Positions 42,667-52,790 of a stretch of DNA of 64,000 nt are shown here, one piece after another; positions within the stretch are counted from its first letter, which is position 1; the number at the start of each line of letters is the position of its first letter. Made by a program: the position numbers and the translations under genes. Location of the stretch: positions 186,001 through 250,000 of the forward strand of contig JANQKF010000034.1 in assembly GCA_028281285.1 (NCBI GenBank), given 5' to 3'. Source of the DNA: Cyclobacteriaceae bacterium (GTDB lineage Bacteria > Bacteroidota > Bacteroidia > Cytophagales > Cyclobacteriaceae). Below the pieces are notes generated by a model, which did no database searches, was not told the origin of the DNA, and saw only the letters and a list, made by a program, of their open reading frames with translations.

Positions 42667-43710
42667 TTAGGCTTCTTTTAATGCCGATTGTGACTGTTTA
42701 AAAGCAGATGGCGTTTGGTTGGTAATCTTTCTGAAGGCCTCAAAAAAAGCCGATTTGGAGCTAAACCCAGCCTCAAAACCGATGCCTTCCAATGACAGTT
42801 CATGTCTAACCTTTATTAAGTTCTTGGCTTCGTTGACTCGGTGTGTATTGATGTAGCGAGCAAAGCCTCCTTCAAATTGTTCATTTAATACCCTCGATAG
42901 AAGGTGCCTGGACATATTGTTCATTTTAGCCAATTCCTCCAATTTTAGTCCCTTTTTGGTATAAGGCTTTTGAGAAATCATCAGTTCTTCGATCTGTCGA
43001 AAAAGTGCATTTCCGTTTGGAAGAGGGGAATTGTGTTCTGCTTTTGGAGTCAGCGACTTTTTATTGATCAATGTGCGAATACCCAGATAATAGAAGCTGG
43101 CAGAAAATGCTATAGCTCCCCAGATGTAGGTAAAACCTTTCACGAAGAGGGCAAACTGGTAGGTGACAGTGATAAAGGCCGTGCTAATAATGATACCAAG
43201 AATATAGCGCTCACGATTACCGAGCTGTTTAAAACTCTTGAAAGCAGTAATCACTATGGTTCGTGAGCTATACAATCCCAAAAGGAAAAAAGCACTCCAA
43301 ATGACATAAATACCTTGAACGATATAAGTATTCCAAATTTCTGGTTGCGCTCTATATGGCCAAATAATACCGACAGTAATTATTGAGAAGAATAGCAACA
43401 ATAAGATGGCTTGATCCCCTTTGGTGGCTTTCAGGCTCCCGCTTTCCAGTGATTTCAGAAATAGGTAGAAAAAGGGCCCGATAAAAAGACAGGCTGAAAG
43501 ACCTATTTGCAAAATAAGCTGATCAACATCCCGATCGAAGTAGAAAAATACCGACTTACCGATCCTTACACTTAAAGAAAAAATCAAGCCGCTAAAGTAG
43601 ACGTCCGTGATACCACGTTGCTTCTTTAGGAGCAAGTAAATGCTCAAAATGAAACCATTAATGGCTCCGAGGCTTGCGAGAAGAAAGAGTACTGGCATGG
43701 TTAAATTCAA
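42667..43710 (-). CDS. AraC-family regulator with N-terminal membrane domain
   Basis: 347 residues. About seven hydrophobic helices (1-210), then AraC HTH pair (about 240-340; 'KLEELAKMNNMSRHLLSRVLNEQFEGGFARYI' and 'SLEGIGFEAGFSSKSAFFEAFRKITNQTPSAFKQ'). Same plan as the 25.9-kb regulator. It lies 81 bp upstream of the PQQ-type dehydrogenase gene on the same strand and is divergent from the NSS symporter. Confidence 0.87.
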   Translation of the reverse strand: MNLTMPVLFLLASLGAINGFILSIYLLLKKQRGITDVYFSGLIFSLSVRIGKSVFFYFDRDVDQLILQIGLSACLFIGPFFYLFLKSLESGSLKATKGDQAILLLLFFSIITVGIIWPYRAQPEIWNTYIVQGIYVIWSAFFLLGLYSSRTIVITAFKSFKQLGNRERYILGIIISTAFITVTYQFALFVKGFTYIWGAIAFSASFYYLGIRTLINKKSLTPKAEHNSPLPNGNALFRQIEELMISQKPYTKKGLKLEELAKMNNMSRHLLSRVLNEQFEGGFARYINTHRVNEAKNLIKVRHELSLEGIGFEAGFSSKSAFFEAFRKITNQTPSAFKQSQSALKEA

Positions 43711-43763
43711 ATATCATTGATTCCCCGTATATTCGCCAATTCGCTTCAACCAAAATCTGGCCC

Positions 43764-45101
43764 ATGGCATCTTCTTCTCGCGGTGAATTCACCTCATCAT
43801 TTGGTTTTGTAATGGCAGCTGCCGGATCGGCAGTTGGTCTCGGTAATATTTGGGGTTTTCCCACTCAAACGGCTGAAAATGGAGGAGCGGCCTTTGTATT
43901 AATCTACTTGATTCTTGCCTTTCTGGTGGGTTATCCCGTGTTGATGGCCGAGTTTACTATTGGTAGGTACACCCGTCTGGCCCCACCTGATGCCTATAAG
44001 AAGATGGGAGGAGGGAAGTCCTTCTTCTGGATTGGAATTCTTGGATTAGTGACAGTCGGATTTATCCTAAGCTTCTATTCTATTATAGCCAGTGGGATGA
44101 TTGCCTACTTCATTGAACCTGTAGGAAGACTCCTTGGATTGGAAGCTTTCTCCGATTGGGTGATTTCCCAAGGGGCCAGCAGCAACATGGTTTTCACTTC
44201 GATCTTCTTTCTACTGACCATTCTAATCGTTTCAGGTGGCGTGAGCAATGGAATTGAAAAATGGTCGAAGCGGTTCATGCCTATCTTATTTGTGCTGTTT
44301 GCCGTCTTGGTCGTTTATGTACTGACCCTGGAAGGTTCTGCGGAAGGGCTGTCAGTCTACCTTGTGCCTGACTTTGATAAGATCTTTGAACCAGGCCTTT
44401 TGACTAGCGCCATGGGGCAGGCTTTCTTTTCACTTTCACTCGGAGTAGGGGGTATGCTCGTTTACGGATCTTATGTAAACAAAAATGCTAATATGGTGAA
44501 ACTAGGCTGGTTAGTCACTTTATGCGATATTGGGGTTGCCTTTATTGCTGGTCTCTTGATTATTCCGGCCATGTACGCTGCTGCGAATCAAGGCACTGAA
44601 ATCTTTGATGCAAGTGGAGCGTTGATTTCGGGTCCAAACCTGATCTTCCAGGTATTACCAAGTCTTTTCCAATCGATGGGGTCGATAGGATGGGTAGTTG
44701 CTTTTGTATTTTTCTTGTTGATGAGCATTGCTGCTCTGACCTCTTCGATCGCTATGCTAGAGCCTGTTGTTGCCTATGTGGTGGATAGCAAGAAGGTGGT
44801 AAGAAAAAAGGCGAGCTGGATGACGGGTGGTTTCTTTTGGATTGTGAGTTTATTGATCGTTTTCAATTTTGAACGCATCTTCGACTTGGTGGTCACAGTC
44901 ACAACGGTGTATAGTCAGCCATTTCTTGGTTTGGCCATTGCGATTTTTGCCGGATGGGTGATTAAAAAGAATATGCTGCTAAATGAGCTCAAGAATGGCT
45001 ATCCGGAAATTGAAGGCACGTTCTTCTATAAAATCTGGCCGATCTTTTTGAAGGTGGTTTGTCCGATTTTGATCCTAGTTGTCTTCTTGCAGTCGTTTTG
45101 A
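43764..45101 (+). CDS. sodium-dependent neurotransmitter-type (NSS) symporter
   Basis: A longer frame opens at 43674 inside the divergent gene; the ATG at 43764 (MASSSRGEFTSSFGFVMAAAGSAVGLGN) is the standard start. 445 residues, 11-12 helices. 'GSAVGLGNIWGFPTQTAENGGAAFVLIY' carries the Na1/Na2 and substrate-binding residues of the LeuT fold. It takes up an amino acid or amine with sodium. Likely monocistronic. Confidence 0.92.
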   Translation: MASSSRGEFTSSFGFVMAAAGSAVGLGNIWGFPTQTAENGGAAFVLIYLILAFLVGYPVLMAEFTIGRYTRLAPPDAYKKMGGGKSFFWIGILGLVTVGFILSFYSIIASGMIAYFIEPVGRLLGLEAFSDWVISQGASSNMVFTSIFFLLTILIVSGGVSNGIEKWSKRFMPILFVLFAVLVVYVLTLEGSAEGLSVYLVPDFDKIFEPGLLTSAMGQAFFSLSLGVGGMLVYGSYVNKNANMVKLGWLVTLCDIGVAFIAGLLIIPAMYAAANQGTEIFDASGALISGPNLIFQVLPSLFQSMGSIGWVVAFVFFLLMSIAALTSSIAMLEPVVAYVVDSKKVVRKKASWMTGGFFWIVSLLIVFNFERIFDLVVTVTTVYSQPFLGLAIAIFAGWVIKKNMLLNELKNGYPEIEGTFFYKIWPIFLKVVCPILILVVFLQSF

Positions 45102-45102
45102 T

Positions 45103-45468
45103 TCATTCATGATCACGGGAGGACTCCCAGGAGATTGGGCTGACATCATCATGATCAAGCACTCGAATGGATTCTCGGTCTATCCGCATCACCAGTTTAC
45201 ATTCCGGATCAGGGCAGATTACTCTTGCGTCCGTCTCCATCCAATCTGCGGGGTGATTTTTTCGCTGTTTGGCGGGGAGAAGCGGTAGCGTGGATTGCAT
45301 GGCATAGACACAGAAATCTTCAGGCATGGATATTTTTCCACCTTTTAAGTGAAAGCAGTCTCCAACTTTCATGGCACAAGTACAGTTTCCATCAATCTTT
45401 TCAACTACTACTTTCAAGTCGTAGAGTTCAAATTGATCGGGACGAAGTTCTTTATTATCCATGGTCAT
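45103..45468 (-). CDS. TIGR04076-family protein
   Basis: Start at 45468 (MTMDNKELRP) or 45462; the longer frame from 45498 overlaps the antiporter further. About 121 residues, Cys-rich: 'CTCAMKVGDCFHLKGGKISMPEDFCVYAMQSTLPLLPAKQ' region carries the family pattern, with further Cys in 'VICPDPECKLVM'. The Cys set suggests metal or iron-sulfur binding. It overlaps the end of the NhaC gene. Function unknown. Confidence 0.78.
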   Translation of the reverse strand: MTMDNKELRPDQFELYDLKVVVEKIDGNCTCAMKVGDCFHLKGGKISMPEDFCVYAMQSTLPLLPAKQRKNHPADWMETDARVICPDPECKLVMRIDRESIRVLDHDDVSPISWESSRDHE

Positions 45469-46870
45469 CTGGTTTCGATGAATCGGCTTGACGGCCAAAA
45501 CCGAATATAACTACAATGATCGCCAACAACAACAAGGCCCATGAAAGGAAATTGTGCATCCCCACCTCGAGAGGTGAAACCGTGGGTATTCCAAAGTCGG
45601 CACCTGATGAGGTCATATTGGCCATCAAAATGGTGGGTATAAAATAGGGCAGAAGAAAAGGTAATACACAGGCCATTAAGCTTAAGAGATTCGCTCTACG
45701 AACACCTGAAATACCATTCTTTTCACCAGTTTGATTGGAGAAATCGGAGATCATCAAAATTGCAACGATACTATGGGTAGTGAGGAGCAAAGCGGCCCCA
45801 ACAACACTTGCGATCCATGTTTCTCCTTGTCGCTGGTTTTTAATACGATTGGAGGCGAAAACAATTACCTTGTCAATCAAACCGCTCGCTCGAAGCGTGC
45901 CGACTAGCCCCATGAGTAGAATGGTAAAAAAGCTAATTCCAACGGCCCGGCTAATACCATCCACGATAAAGCTCTTGGCGGTGAAATTCTCCAGGTCAAG
46001 TGAGATCAATTGATCAACAGACAGAAGCCCTAATATCAAGCCAAGCACAATCCCGAAAATCAACCCTGTCAACAGACCATGTAGTAGATGTTTTTTCTTT
46101 AAAAACATATAGATGATGACCACCGGGATCAATAACATGGGTAAACCTTTTGGACTCCCCTCGGGGAGTTGACCCGCGGAAAGCCTGGTAGGTTCAGCCA
46201 AAAAGCCAAAGGTTGAATAGGCGATTAATGCCAGGGCTGCAGCGGGGATGATGTATTTAATTCTGCTCTTGACAGTAGCCCCAATATCGGCCCTTTGACT
46301 TAGCGCGCTGGCGATGGTCGTGTCAGAAATCGGGGCTGTGAAGTCACCAAAAGTTGCACCGCCCAGGATGACTCCTGCCAGGGTTGGAAGATGTGCTTCG
46401 AGCAGGCCACCTGCCGGATATAGAATCGGTCCGCAAATCAGGATGGTGGCAAAGCTCGATCCTGTCGACAATGAAACCAATGAACAAATCAAAAAACTGG
46501 CGATGATAAAACCGACTGACCTTAGGTTCAATTGCACGGAAATCCAAATCAGTGCATCCACCAGGCCGGTAATCGACATTAGTATGCCTACCGTTGATGC
46601 CAGAATCCACGCAGTGATCATAATCATCACAATCCGGTTCGACATTCCATCAATTACGGTTTCAGAAAAAGCAGTTTTATCTTTTGAAAGAAATAGTCCG
46701 ACAGCTAATGCGATAACAAGCACAGGCCAAAACCCTTTTTCATCGGGTGCACCGGATAAGGCAATCGTGATAACTCCACCAACAAAGACCACGAAGGGGA
46801 GCAGTGCTCCGAATGAGCCTCCATGGAATGATAGAGATCTCTTTGGTTTATCTTCTAAATCTAGTTTCAT
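45455..46870 (-). CDS. nhaC: NhaC-family Na+/H+ antiporter
   Basis: 471 residues, about 11-12 helices. 'FGDFTAPISDTTIASALSQRADIGATVKSRIKYIIP' region is the NhaC signature with charged residues in the pore. It swaps sodium for protons or a carried amino acid or malate/lactate pair. Located next to an NSS symporter on the other side, fitting a sodium-using marine lifestyle. Confidence 0.88.
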   Translation of the reverse strand: MKLDLEDKPKRSLSFHGGSFGALLPFVVFVGGVITIALSGAPDEKGFWPVLVIALAVGLFLSKDKTAFSETVIDGMSNRIVMIMITAWILASTVGILMSITGLVDALIWISVQLNLRSVGFIIASFLICSLVSLSTGSSFATILICGPILYPAGGLLEAHLPTLAGVILGGATFGDFTAPISDTTIASALSQRADIGATVKSRIKYIIPAAALALIAYSTFGFLAEPTRLSAGQLPEGSPKGLPMLLIPVVIIYMFLKKKHLLHGLLTGLIFGIVLGLILGLLSVDQLISLDLENFTAKSFIVDGISRAVGISFFTILLMGLVGTLRASGLIDKVIVFASNRIKNQRQGETWIASVVGAALLLTTHSIVAILMISDFSNQTGEKNGISGVRRANLLSLMACVLPFLLPYFIPTILMANMTSSGADFGIPTVSPLEVGMHNFLSWALLLLAIIVVIFGFGRQADSSKPDDHG

Positions 46871-46890
46871 GTACTGCTCTTTTTCCCGTG

Positions 46891-46972
46891 CATTATCCTG
46901 AACCTGTCTGCTGACAGGCAGGCTCGTTTCAGGACCTGTTAGATTCTGAAATAAATTCAGAATGACTTCTCG
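46891..46972. repeat. dispersed intergenic repeat with hairpins
   Basis: Contains TCCTGAA/TTCAGGA (46896-46902 and 46928-46934) enclosing CCTGTCTG/CAGGCAGG, then ATTCTGAA/TTCAGAAT (46943-46963) followed by GAC. Same building blocks as the elements at 57369, 58493 and 59645. It separates two minus-strand genes. Confidence 0.65.
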
Positions 46973-46990
46973 ATATTATTTTTAGGGTAT

Positions 46991-48037
46991 TCATTCCGAT
47001 TTATTCAAGTTATACCGCATAATTGCCGCATGTTTTCCACCTTTGTCCCTTTCCAAAGCGTAGAACGGGCCTTTTGGACCATAAGACTTGTCCACCACTT
47101 TCTTAATTTCGAGCAGATCATTCTCATCAAGATTAAATTCCGATAGCTTCTTGAGTTTTTCAAGATGATTCCGATTTCTGGCACCCACAATCACAGCTCC
47201 CACCATGGGTTTTTGGAGGAGATATCGACAAGCCACCTCGGCAATGCCAACCTCATGTTTGTCTGCAACTCGCTTCAATGCCTGGAGGGCTTCTTGAAAT
47301 AGATCGTAACCTCCAAATTCATCAATGATCAACCGGTATTTGGTTAAAGATCTATTTTCATATGGAGGAGTTGGGTCCTGAGCATTGAGATAGCGATCAC
47401 TTAAGAACCCCCCAGCAACTGATCCATAGCAAAGAAATGGGATGTCATGTTCTTTTGCTAAAGCCTGCATGTCGAGTTCAGCCCGATGGTCTAGTACTGA
47501 GTACTGAACCTGGTTGGCAGCAACAGGCACTCCTGTGTCCAATATTTCCTTTAATCGTTGCCCGTCAAAGTTGGTGACACCAATATGCCTGATCTTTCCT
47601 TCCTGTTGAAGCTCAGCCAAGTGTTGAGCTGTTTCTACGTAGTTATTGAAATCATAATCCCACCAGGAGAATTGAACTAGGTCAAGTCGCTCAACACCTA
47701 ACCGCGTCAGCGACCTTTCAATGATCTGGGCAGTTTTCTTTTTCGTGAGTGATCCCAGGGCATCCAGGTCAGGCACGTATTTGGTATGCACCTGAACATA
47801 GGGGAGGCCACCACTTTTGAAAGCATCTTGATGTTGTTTCAGAAATTTTCCAATGAGCTCTTCAACACCGGTGTAGATATCCGCACAATCAAAGGTTGTG
47901 ATGCCCGTTTCTACAAAGGCACGCATATCGGCAATGGCATCTCGTTCATCAATGCTTCCATGACCACCAGCGAGGTGCCATCCACCTTTGATTACTCGTG
48001 ATATTGAATAACCCGGTCTGATTTCAATTCTTTCCAT
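46991..48037 (-). CDS. aldo/keto reductase
   Basis: 348 residues. TIM barrel with catalytic tetrad candidates Asp and Tyr in 'TFDCADIYTGVEELIG', Lys in 'VHTKYVPD' and the His replaced by 'FSWWDYDF'. NADPH-binding end 'VGAVIVGARNRNHLEKLKKL'. It reduces aldehydes or ketones of unknown identity. Its start overlaps the TPR lipoprotein stop by 14 bp. Confidence 0.87.
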   Translation of the reverse strand: MERIEIRPGYSISRVIKGGWHLAGGHGSIDERDAIADMRAFVETGITTFDCADIYTGVEELIGKFLKQHQDAFKSGGLPYVQVHTKYVPDLDALGSLTKKKTAQIIERSLTRLGVERLDLVQFSWWDYDFNNYVETAQHLAELQQEGKIRHIGVTNFDGQRLKEILDTGVPVAANQVQYSVLDHRAELDMQALAKEHDIPFLCYGSVAGGFLSDRYLNAQDPTPPYENRSLTKYRLIIDEFGGYDLFQEALQALKRVADKHEVGIAEVACRYLLQKPMVGAVIVGARNRNHLEKLKKLSEFNLDENDLLEIKKVVDKSYGPKGPFYALERDKGGKHAAIMRYNLNKSE

Positions 48038-48872
48038 TGGTAATCTGTTGTTCCAATCTTGCTTTCATACCAACTGCAATCAAATGATTGGAATCGGCTT
48101 CTATTACTTGATTCATCAATATAAGTGCCTCTTCTAATTTTTGTTCAGCCTGAAGAATTTGAGCTTCCAGTACCATTGGACTCAAATAAGAGGGATTGGT
48201 GTGAATGCTTTTGTATTCGGCCAATAGTTCTTTTGCTTTGTCTACATTTCCCAGTTCGAGGTTCAAGGCTGCCTGATATGTGATATAGAAGCCAAGTTTT
48301 AATTGATTCGGAAGTGCTAGTAATTTCAAGGAATCTAATGCCATTTGTGCACCGTGATTGGCATGAAGAAACTCAATATACTCCGCTTTGAAATAGTTGT
48401 CCTCAGGAAATTTACGGGCAAAGGCGCCAAAGTTCTTTTCAGCCAGTACTCTTCTTGACTGATTGAATTCCTGAGAGTTTGGCATGCCTTGATCACGGTT
48501 GTTGGCGGCAATATGGCTTAAGATATTGACATCCAACAGCATGCGTTCGTCCGGATCTACTTGATCTATATTCTGAAGGAGAAATTCCAGAATTTCTTTT
48601 CGTTCGTCAAGGTCTCGTGTGATTCTTGCGACCATGCTTAGGCCTAAAAGCCACTCCATATCAAAATCAGAGGCCTTTCTGAAAGCGATCTCTGATTCAG
48701 TCCAGCGACCATTGTCCAGAATTTCTTCCCATCCTTTGAGGAAGTAGTACCTGGCCGAATCGCTTTGCGAACCATAATCAAACCCGATGTTGGTGGTAGG
48801 TGAAGAACAACTTGCTGTAAGGAGAACTATTAAAAAAGAACAACTACCTACCTGGAAAGACCTGAGCATCAA
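48024..48872 (-). CDS. TPR lipoprotein
   Basis: 282 residues. Signal peptide ending in lipobox 'LLTASC' (Cys about 22). The mature part is helical with TPR-like repeats ('[28 protein letters not shown]' region, '[32 protein letters not shown]' region). Likely a periplasmic scaffold. Start overlaps the stop of the DUF885-like gene by 4 bp, so it is in one operon with it and the aldo/keto reductase. Confidence 0.78.
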   Translation of the reverse strand: MMLRSFQVGSCSFLIVLLTASCSSPTTNIGFDYGSQSDSARYYFLKGWEEILDNGRWTESEIAFRKASDFDMEWLLGLSMVARITRDLDERKEILEFLLQNIDQVDPDERMLLDVNILSHIAANNRDQGMPNSQEFNQSRRVLAEKNFGAFARKFPEDNYFKAEYIEFLHANHGAQMALDSLKLLALPNQLKLGFYITYQAALNLELGNVDKAKELLAEYKSIHTNPSYLSPMVLEAQILQAEQKLEEALILMNQVIEADSNHLIAVGMKARLEQQITNGKN

Positions 48873-50512
48873 TTCTGTGCAGTGATATTTCTGATCTCAG
48901 TGTCCACACCGGTCATTTCCCAATGACTGAGTGCCATTGGAATACAGCCAATCAAATTGAGTTTGTCGAAAAAGTCTTTGAGTTGGAAACCGGCTTCATC
49001 GTTTTTGGCGTATTCCGCCATTGCCGATTCGAGGAGATATTTTCCGGTAATATAGCTAGTGCCATAGCCTGGTTGGCGCAGGTAGAGGTGTTGTTCGAAA
49101 ATCAACAATTCTTTCTCGGTTTTCATCCATCCTCTCGGAGTCCATTCAGAATGGATTCCGCCAGCTTCTTCCATGGTCATTTCATTCGCATGAGCATAAA
49201 GAGAACCCAAGCCTCTGGCCGCTCGTTGGGCAATCATGATGTAGACGATTTCCCGAACTCTGGGATCATCTTCATACATGCCCGCGTCCATAAACATTTC
49301 TTCCACAGCTGTAGCCACACCCTCATTTCTTGAATCCCAAATGTTGTAGAGAAGAGGCTCTTTTCTAATCGGGCTCATATGAGGTTCGAGATCCATTCGT
49401 GCCAATTCGAACCAATGATAAAAATGGCAAAACAAAGGGCGCTGATCATAATGCCTTCCAATCACAAAGAAGTTTCGTTTTTGTTCTGGGGTGAACGAAC
49501 CAAAATGCGGCCGCAAAGCAGGTCCGAAATAGTTTTTCACGGTTACGATATTGTCATTCTCCAGAAAATTGAGAAAGCTGCGTGCGGCACGTTCTGACAT
49601 GGCATCATATTCGGAAGCATTCTGAACAGGCTTCAATTCTGGAAGATCCCTGTTGCGGTGTTCCTCCAACTTCAAGGCCGACCAGGCTCGGGCCAATTCT
49701 CTTTTTAGAATCATCACCTCATCTTCCCACGTTAGCGGCACCAAGTGCACGTTTTGCATGTACCAGGTATAATTGTCTTTCCCTAAACCTGAGGGACCTG
49801 TCTTGCTTGCACTTTGCGCTTCCAACCAGGAGGCCAAGTCGTCAGTGGAAGTAATGGCGGCATCAATGGCTGCTTCTAAACCTTGATCTCCCTTAATACC
49901 ATTCCATTCTTTTATCGTTTTTAAGTTGGCCGATTGCGTGTGAAAGTCACGAATTCCGGCAATCCATAGGTCTCGTGCGTTTCCGGTTAAATTTCCTTTG
50001 GCTTGTTCATTCAAAGTCGGAATGATCCCGAGCTCATTCAATAATTTAGTTCGAGTTTCCTCTGTTAATGGGAATTTGTAGGTCCAGATTTCTGTGGTAC
50101 CATGATGCGTAGGCCCCTCATGAGCCGGTACATCGCTTCTTGCCATCCATAATGATTTGTAAAATGATGGATCCCGAACCCATGGTTTAAGGATATTATG
50201 ATTGAAATCATAACCATTCATTTCAGCCCAGACTATGTGATAATCCACTTGATTTGGAATTGACCATCCTGAGGTGTCCATGGCTAATAGTCTGGCTTGC
50301 AACTTTCTAAATTCAGGCCAGCGCTTTTCAAATGTCGCAGCGGTATAGTCAGGTGCTTCATTGAGCTTGGGAGGGTTTTCAAATTCTCGCCATTCCTCGA
50401 AGAGCGACACTAAGTCTTGATAGTCACGAGTAACAGGAGCATCAGGAGTATTTTCTGACGGCTGGCAGCCAAATACAAGAACAGCCAGGCAAAGAAGCAA
50501 AATGCGATTCAT
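48869..50512 (-). CDS. DUF885-like lipoprotein lacking the zinc motif
   Basis: 547 residues. Lipobox with Cys16 (LVFGCQPS). The C-terminal part follows the DUF885 order: '[16 protein letters not shown]', '[13 protein letters not shown]', '[15 protein letters not shown]', '[20 protein letters not shown]'. In DUF885 peptidases a HExPGH-type zinc motif precedes the first of these; here the matching stretch ([19 protein letters not shown]) has no HExxH. It may have lost peptidase activity or use other ligands. First gene of a three-gene operon. Confidence 0.75.
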   Translation of the reverse strand: MNRILLLCLAVLVFGCQPSENTPDAPVTRDYQDLVSLFEEWREFENPPKLNEAPDYTAATFEKRWPEFRKLQARLLAMDTSGWSIPNQVDYHIVWAEMNGYDFNHNILKPWVRDPSFYKSLWMARSDVPAHEGPTHHGTTEIWTYKFPLTEETRTKLLNELGIIPTLNEQAKGNLTGNARDLWIAGIRDFHTQSANLKTIKEWNGIKGDQGLEAAIDAAITSTDDLASWLEAQSASKTGPSGLGKDNYTWYMQNVHLVPLTWEDEVMILKRELARAWSALKLEEHRNRDLPELKPVQNASEYDAMSERAARSFLNFLENDNIVTVKNYFGPALRPHFGSFTPEQKRNFFVIGRHYDQRPLFCHFYHWFELARMDLEPHMSPIRKEPLLYNIWDSRNEGVATAVEEMFMDAGMYEDDPRVREIVYIMIAQRAARGLGSLYAHANEMTMEEAGGIHSEWTPRGWMKTEKELLIFEQHLYLRQPGYGTSYITGKYLLESAMAEYAKNDEAGFQLKDFFDKLNLIGCIPMALSHWEMTGVDTEIRNITAQN

Positions 50513-50615
50513 AGGAATTCATTAAGGTTGATTCCTTAAGATAAGGAATCTCCCTTTTCTGACCTATATAGTCTGGCTACCCTTATATAAGAGGTAATAT
50601 GTGAACCAATGATGT

Positions 50616-51059
50616 TTAGCCTCCCTCTTGATTATGATCGTGGCTAATCATCCAGGCAATACCGAATTGATCAACGCACATGCCGAAATAAGAACCCCAG
50701 AAGGTGTCGGCCATTGGCATTTCAACCCGTCCACCCGCTGAGAATTCAGCCATCAATCGATCGGCCTCTTCCTTGGAATTTGTGGAAAGAGAAATTGAAA
50801 AATTGTTTCCTTCCTTGTATCCAGATGCCCAGGGTCCAGCTGTATCGCTGCCCATGAGGACAGAATCACCACTCAATGGCAATGAAACGTGCATAATTTT
50901 GTTCCCGTCTTCTTCGGGCATTGGAGGCATACCTTCCTGAGGAGGCATCTCGCTGAAGCGCGACATCATCTGGAATTCACCACCTAGAATCGATTTGTAA
51001 AAATTGAAAGCTTCTTCGCAATTGCCATTAAAGGTCAAATAGATATTTGCTGTGGTCAT
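50616..51059 (-). CDS. PhnB-like VOC-family protein
   Basis: The ATG at 51059 (MTTANIYLTFNGNCEEAFNFYKSIL) is the standard start; the longer frame from 51104 adds a low-complexity tail. 147 residues with the beta-alpha-beta-beta-beta modules of the VOC fold, and the PhnB-type 'MPPMPEEDGNKIMHVSLPL' and 'FWGSYFGMCVDQFGIAWMI' segments. These enzymes are often called 3-demethylubiquinone methyltransferase-like without proof. Substrate unknown. Confidence 0.85.
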   Translation of the reverse strand: MTTANIYLTFNGNCEEAFNFYKSILGGEFQMMSRFSEMPPQEGMPPMPEEDGNKIMHVSLPLSGDSVLMGSDTAGPWASGYKEGNNFSISLSTNSKEEADRLMAEFSAGGRVEMPMADTFWGSYFGMCVDQFGIAWMISHDHNQEGG

Positions 51060-51158
51060 GATTGGGTTGTTAAGAGTTTTTGTGGAGGAAGACATTACCT
51101 CCATTCATGGAATAAGATACCAGTTGTAGACGTGAATTGAAAATGCCTCGATTAAGAA

Positions 51159-51980
51159 TTATAAACGAGCGATCATCTCATTAAAACGCTTAGTAGCGAT
51201 TTCACTGGGCTTTCCTTTTCTACAAAGATTCATTTTGGCCAATCGTCTATTTGGGTTTTCCACAATCATATTGCCCTCAACAAGTTTTTTCTTCAATGCG
51301 CTCAAGGCTTCCAGAAAACGACTGTCATTTTTCGCTTTATTATAGAAAGAGAGAGTGTGGCAATAATAGAACAGGTTGTACCTTAGAAATGGAAATTCGG
51401 TTTGCATAAATAAGGTGCCGATACCGAAAGAACAGGGTCCCAATGGCCGTTTTAACTCCCAATGCTCCAATAGAAATTCTACAGCCTCATCTAATCGATC
51501 ATCATTGTTTAAATAAGGGGTGTGCCTTAAGACATCGAGAGCTTCTAGCGTAGTTCCCGGATTGGAGGCATCTGAATAGGGGTTTTTACCCAACTTGGCC
51601 GCTTTACATCGCCAGGCCCCATCCATATGGAGATCATCCAGAAGATAGGCTAATGTTGGTTCTAATCTGGAATCTCCGACATAGCCCATGGCATGCAGAA
51701 CCCGGGCCATAGTGATGGTATAGCATACATAATGCGTTCCGCTGGGGGAGATTCTGAACTTACCATCCTCCCGTTGGGTCTTGAAGATCGTTTCGGCAAT
51801 TCCCTTGATGTATTTGTTCTCTTTGGTAAGCCCCAACTCGGATAAGAGTATGCCAGCATCTCTTGTGGAAAAAGGGCTTCCTTTTCCAACTCTTAAATCG
51901 GGAGTGGTCCAATGGTCACCGCCAAGATGGTTAATCTTGGACAGGATGAATTCAATATCTTCCTGAGCTTTGGAATTCAT
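51159..51980 (-). CDS. alpha/alpha-toroid protein (prenyltransferase/terpene cyclase fold)
   Basis: 273 residues, cytoplasmic, all helical. Repeats such as 'IAETIFKTQREDGKFRISPSGTHY', 'LAYLLDDLHMDGAWRCKAAKLG' and 'ALDVLRHTPYLNNDDRLDEAVEFLLEHW' have the QW-like 'DG.W' turns of prenyltransferase and squalene cyclase repeats. It is too short for a cyclase and lacks DxDD. A role as a binding or regulatory protein is possible. No relative recognised by function. Confidence 0.6.
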   Translation of the reverse strand: MNSKAQEDIEFILSKINHLGGDHWTTPDLRVGKGSPFSTRDAGILLSELGLTKENKYIKGIAETIFKTQREDGKFRISPSGTHYVCYTITMARVLHAMGYVGDSRLEPTLAYLLDDLHMDGAWRCKAAKLGKNPYSDASNPGTTLEALDVLRHTPYLNNDDRLDEAVEFLLEHWELKRPLGPCSFGIGTLFMQTEFPFLRYNLFYYCHTLSFYNKAKNDSRFLEALSALKKKLVEGNMIVENPNRRLAKMNLCRKGKPSEIATKRFNEMIARL

Positions 51981-52093
51981 GGACCATTAAGTTCTTGAAA
52001 TTGAAATGAAGAGTCAATGCTTTACTGCATGCTCTGCAGGAATTAACTTATTGATCCATAACCTCATCTCTCATTCGGTGATTCAAACACCAA

Positions 52094-52687
52094 TTAACTA
52101 CCCGGTGGAGGGTTGATTACCGCAGCCGGCACAGCATTGTCCACTGGATCGATCGACATAAGATACCTATAGATAGCTTCAATTTCAGAGTCCTTCAAAT
52201 GTTTATGTCCTGGCCACGGCATGGGGGGCAGCAATGGCCTGGTATTGTCCATTCCCTTATATTTTCCTTCACGTAAAGCTTTCGTAAAGTTTTCGAGAGT
52301 CCAGTTACCGATCCCTGTTTCATGTGGTGTAAGGTTGGCTGAATAAGAAACACCCCACGGACCCACAGCTGCAGTGAGATGTCCGTTAAAAAGGACCCAT
52401 TGTCCTGAGGTGATCATTGAGACGTCATATGGCCCGAGTGGCATGTCTGCTGGATGCCCGGACAATCTACGGTTCTGATCTGGCATTGGTCCTTGAGGGG
52501 TCATGACTTTTGGCGAGTGGCAATCATCGCATCCCATAATCAGGACGAGTCGGCTTCCTTCTTTGATTATCTCCTCTTGACTGAGCTGGGCTGTTTCATG
52601 TTCAGTACCCTGATCATGAGTTGCCGAATTGCATGCGAGAATCAGGAAGGCAGTAAACACTGCCAACAATATAGGTTGAAGTTTCAT
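52094..52687 (-). CDS. monoheme cytochrome c lipoprotein
   Basis: 197 residues. Lipobox 'LILACNS' (Cys19). One heme motif, CDDCH (about 54-58), followed by a long 'SPKVMTPQGPMPDQNRRLSG' insert, 'YSANLTPHETGIGNWTLENFTKALREG' and Met ligand candidates near 'PPMPWPGHKHLKDSEIEAIYRYLMSI'. This is the diheme-like cytochrome plan seen in electron-accepting subunits of sugar or alcohol dehydrogenases, here with a single heme. Partner unknown; monocistronic. Confidence 0.83.
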   Translation of the reverse strand: MKLQPILLAVFTAFLILACNSATHDQGTEHETAQLSQEEIIKEGSRLVLIMGCDDCHSPKVMTPQGPMPDQNRRLSGHPADMPLGPYDVSMITSGQWVLFNGHLTAAVGPWGVSYSANLTPHETGIGNWTLENFTKALREGKYKGMDNTRPLLPPMPWPGHKHLKDSEIEAIYRYLMSIDPVDNAVPAAVINPPPGS

Positions 52688-52790
52688 TTTGGTTAAGGTT
52701 GATTAATAACTCCCATAAAATACACATTAATTGAGAGTCTGTCAATCGAAAAATCGATCAAAGTAATTGATTATAAGCTAATTATGGAAA

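Noticed and set aside
43674-43763. N-terminal extension of the NSS symporter
   Set aside because: It overlaps the divergent AraC gene; the ATG at 43764 gives the normal family start.
46314-46901. 195-codon + strand frame
   Set aside because: Lies wholly antisense to the NhaC antiporter gene; a shadow of its codon pattern.
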